In this document: one piece after another, positions 3,838 to 5,930 of the stretch
How the letters are laid out: each line of letters begins with the position of its first letter
Numbering within the stretch: the stretch's first letter is position 1
NCBI GenBank assembly: GCA_021810815.1
Contig: JAJZHR010000173.1
Span: 1-5,930, forward strand
Length of the DNA: 5,930 nucleotides
Direction of reading: 5' to 3'
DNA from: Acidobacteriota bacterium
Lineage (GTDB): Bacteria > Acidobacteriota > Terriglobia > Terriglobales > Acidobacteriaceae
Translations under genes and position numbers: made by a program
The notes under the pieces: generated by a model
Told to the model about the DNA's origin: nothing
The model's database searches: none
The model's input: only the letters and a program-made list of their open reading frames with translations

Positions 3838-5928
3838 ATGGCCGTCCGCTCGACAACCAGGCCGAAGAGGGCAGCGAAGTCGGTGCCGGCAAAGGCAGCG
3901 CGCTTAGCGAAGAAGCAGTCGGCCGCATTGCTGGTGGACGAGGAGCTTGACCGCTACCGCTCCATGCGAGATTTCGGCGTGACGGCCGAGCCGATGGGAG
4001 AAGCAGCGGTATCCCGCACAGCTGCTTCCCGCACAGCATCCGGAGCAACAGCGTCCGGAGCAATCGTATCCAGGGCCAGGGCTGTCGGCGCAGCCGAGGC
4101 TAGCCGAGGGCTTCGATTCGTGATTCAGAAGCACGCTGCGACACGGCTGCACTACGACTTTCGCCTGGAGTGGAACGGTGTTCTGAAGAGCTGGGCTGTC
4201 ACCAAGGGGCCGAGCTTCTACCCCGGCGACAAGCGGCTGGCGGTGCGGGTGGAAGACCATCCATTGGAGTATGGCGGCTTTGAGGGCATCATCCCCAAGG
4301 GGCAGTACGGCGGCGGGGCGGTGATGGTGTGGGACAGGGGAACGTGGCTGCCGCACGGCGACGCGGAGGAGGGGCTGGAGAGCGGCCACCTGACGTTCGA
4401 GCTGCATGGGCAGAAGCTGAAAGGCTCATGGGCGCTGATCCGCATGCGCCCGCGGCCACAGAATAAAGGAAAGGCAAACTGGCTGCTCATCAAGGAGCAC
4501 GACCCCGAGGAATACGCGGAGGGCGACACGCCGATCACAGAGAGCGCGCCAGAGAGCGCGCTGACGGGCCGCGATATGGATGAAATCGCGGGCGACCAGG
4601 ACCGCGTATGGAACTCCAAGGACGATCCGGCAGCGGACCCGGTGGCAACGAAGCCGCCAAGGACGGCTGCGGCAGTTCGAGGGGCCAAAGCGCCAGCCAA
4701 AGAGATTCAGGAGCGAGCCGAAGAGGTTCGAGAGCCAAGCAGAGTCATTCAGGCGCCAGGCAGCGCGCCGCGCGAAGCTTTTCCGAGATTCATTTCGCCG
4801 CAACTCGCGTCCCAGGTGAAGAGTCCGCCCGCAGGGGCCGGATGGGCGCACGAGCTGAAGCGGGAGGCGGCCATGACGCTGAAGCAAGCAGAGGAGGATG
4901 ATCTGTCGGCGCTGGTCGATGATCCCTTCGTTGATGCTCCGTTAGCTAATGATCTGCCAGAGATGACTGATGCGTCAGCGCGCGCTGCCGAGAAGGGAAC
5001 CACGCGCGGCAGCAGGCAGCCGAGCCATCTCTCCTTCAGGGAGGGTTCCACGGGGAATTCTCCAGAGAGATACCAGGTCCGGCTGACGCATCCGGACAAG
5101 CAGATCGATGCGGCATCGAAGCTGACCAAGCAGCAGTTGGCGGACTATTACAGTGCTGTGGCCGATGCCATGCTGCCGCACATTGCGGACCGTCCGCTCA
5201 GCATTGTGCGCTGTCCGCAGGGGAGCACCGGGCCGTGCTTTTTTCAGAAGCATCTGGTGGAGGGCCTGCCACCGGGGATTGATGGGGTGATGATTCAGAG
5301 CAGGAAAGGCGGCGAGCCGGAGGAGTACATCACACTGTCGACGGGGGAGGCATTGGTCGGGTTGGCGCAGCTCGGGGTGCTGGAGATCCATCCCTGGGGA
5401 TCGACCAACAGCGATCTGGAGCGTCCAGACAGGATGATCTTCGACCTCGATCCTGATCCGTCCCTCCCCTGGGCAACGCTGGCAGGAGCGGCGCTGGAGG
5501 TGAGGGAGAGGCTGAAGAAGCTGGGGCTTGCGAGCTTTGTGAAATCGACCGGCGGCAAGGGTTTGCATGTGGTCGCTCCCATCGAGCCGCATCACGAGTG
5601 GCCAGCGGCGAAGGCGTTCGCGAAGAGCGTTGCGCAGGCCATGGCGGCAGACAATCCACAGCTTTATCTGATGACCATGACCAAGGCGGCGCGCAAGGGC
5701 AGGATCTACGTGGATTACCTGAGGAACGAGAGGGGCGCAACAGCCATCGCGCCGTACTCGCCACGCGCGCGGGCAGGAGTGCCGGTGGCTATTCCGCTCG
5801 CATGGAAGGAGATGGAGGCAGCCGAGCGGCCGGTGTTTGCGGTGACGGATTTCCCGAGCTGGGAGGCTCGATTGAAGCGCGATCCCTGGGCACAGATGCT
5901 CTCTACCTGGCAGACGCTTCCCCATTGA
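3838..5928 (+). CDS. ligD: LigD-type NHEJ protein: phosphoesterase and polymerase domains, ligase domain missing
   Basis: Complete gene of 696 residues; full three-domain LigD proteins are usually about 800-900. Residues 1-90 are a basic leader with LDRYRSMRDFGVTAEPMG (37-54), the usual LigD lead-in, and a 5-residue repeat tract. The phosphoesterase (PE) domain, about 92-222, trims 3' ends; its His99, His105, Asp107, Arg109, His141 and Tyr145 fit the known metal and catalytic positions. LTGRDMDEIAGDQDRVW (242-258) is the normal linker to the ligase. FPRFISPQLA...GWAHELK (315-341) is the normal opening of the ligase domain, but after Lys341, where KxDGxR should be, the sequence turns into an unrelated linker (342-410). 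The polymerase/primase domain, about 411-696, is intact: RLTHPDK, RPLSIVRCP, FFQKH, EIHPWGS, catalytic DLDPD (536-540), STGGKGLHVV (570-579) and Asp626 in VDYLRN. The ribosome site is weak, so coupling to ku (4-base gap) is likely. Confidence 0.95.
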   Translation: MAVRSTTRPKRAAKSVPAKAARLAKKQSAALLVDEELDRYRSMRDFGVTAEPMGEAAVSRTAASRTASGATASGAIVSRARAVGAAEASRGLRFVIQKHAATRLHYDFRLEWNGVLKSWAVTKGPSFYPGDKRLAVRVEDHPLEYGGFEGIIPKGQYGGGAVMVWDRGTWLPHGDAEEGLESGHLTFELHGQKLKGSWALIRMRPRPQNKGKANWLLIKEHDPEEYAEGDTPITESAPESALTGRDMDEIAGDQDRVWNSKDDPAADPVATKPPRTAAAVRGAKAPAKEIQERAEEVREPSRVIQAPGSAPREAFPRFISPQLASQVKSPPAGAGWAHELKREAAMTLKQAEEDDLSALVDDPFVDAPLANDLPEMTDASARAAEKGTTRGSRQPSHLSFREGSTGNSPERYQVRLTHPDKQIDAASKLTKQQLADYYSAVADAMLPHIADRPLSIVRCPQGSTGPCFFQKHLVEGLPPGIDGVMIQSRKGGEPEEYITLSTGEALVGLAQLGVLEIHPWGSTNSDLERPDRMIFDLDPDPSLPWATLAGAALEVRERLKKLGLASFVKSTGGKGLHVVAPIEPHHEWPAAKAFAKSVAQAMAADNPQLYLMTMTKAARKGRIYVDYLRNERGATAIAPYSPRARAGVPVAIPLAWKEMEAAERPVFAVTDFPSWEARLKRDPWAQMLSTWQTLPH
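4009..4068 (+). repeat. Degenerate 15-bp tandem repeat in the ligD leader
   Basis: TCCCGCACAGC occurs at 4012-4022 and again at 4027-4037; TCCGGAGCAA occurs at 4039-4048 and 4054-4063. The 15-base period encodes a 5-residue unit (SRTAA, SRTAS, GATAS, GAIVS) between the conserved EPMG and the start of the PE domain. It lengthens a flexible linker in frame and is a likely site of copy-number variation between strains. Confidence 0.7.
4780..4860 (+). other. Vestigial ligase-domain start inside ligD
   Basis: These 27 codons encode residues 315-341, from FPRFISPQLA to WAHELK. They match the segment that opens the LigD ATP-dependent ligase domain, usually PxFIxPQLA...PPxGxGWxHEIKxDGYR. The would-be adenylated Lys341 is present, but the next residues are REAAMT instead of xDGYR. 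None of the later ligase motifs appears before the polymerase domain begins about 70 codons on, so this looks like the left edge of a deletion. Confidence 0.8.
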
Positions 5929-5930
5929 GT

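Noticed and set aside
4975..5925. Long minus-strand open frame (316 codons) opposite the LigD polymerase domain
   Set aside because: It is an antisense shadow of a clearly conserved domain; its content is Arg/Leu/His/Pro-rich with no recognisable motif.
1..5930. CRISPR arrays, tRNA or rRNA genes, insertion sequences, attachment sites
   Set aside because: I looked for regular spaced repeats, cloverleaf features, transposase motifs and terminal repeats and saw none.

Overview
The window is GC-rich bacterial chromosome (one partial gene, four complete genes, all on the + strand). Protein style suggests Acidobacteriota, possibly Terriglobales: the Ku N-terminus (MARPYWSGQIQISLVSFGV), the PE-first LigD, and a HAD-hydrolase remnant reading LIDADNTLWENNIYF. 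This placement comes from remembered family resemblance, not from a search.

Layout. 1-660 is the C-terminal half of S-adenosylhomocysteine hydrolase (ahcY), cut by the window edge and closed by a very strong intrinsic terminator (683-725). 726-956 holds no intact gene, but a short stretch of its minus strand (756-812) reads as the N-terminal motif of a HAD hydrolase, without a start codon and broken by a stop. 957-1907 encodes a probably exported metallo-beta-lactamase-fold hydrolase related to RNase Z/arylsulfatase-type enzymes. 1908-2043 shows no convincing gene. 2044-2727 encodes an Fe-S uracil-DNA glycosylase of the UdgX type. A terminator-like hairpin (2791-2824) lies in the leader of ku. 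2844-3833 is Ku, and 3838-5928, 4 bp after it, is a LigD-type protein. The window ends 2 bp after the ligD stop.

Function. The right half is a compact DNA-repair cluster: a uracil-DNA glycosylase-like protein, the Ku end-binding protein, and a LigD carrying the end-processing domains of bacterial non-homologous end joining (NHEJ). Two members depart from their families at functionally decisive places. The UdgX-like protein has SRRVQ where UdgX has KRRIH, so the histidine that traps uracil-DNA covalently is replaced by glutamine. The LigD protein has complete-looking phosphoesterase and polymerase domains, but the ATP-dependent ligase domain between them is gone: it stops right after the HELK that should begin the catalytic KxDGxR motif, and a short unrelated linker leads straight into the polymerase. 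The cluster therefore appears to encode end binding, 3'-end trimming and gap filling, with sealing left to a ligase elsewhere in the genome.
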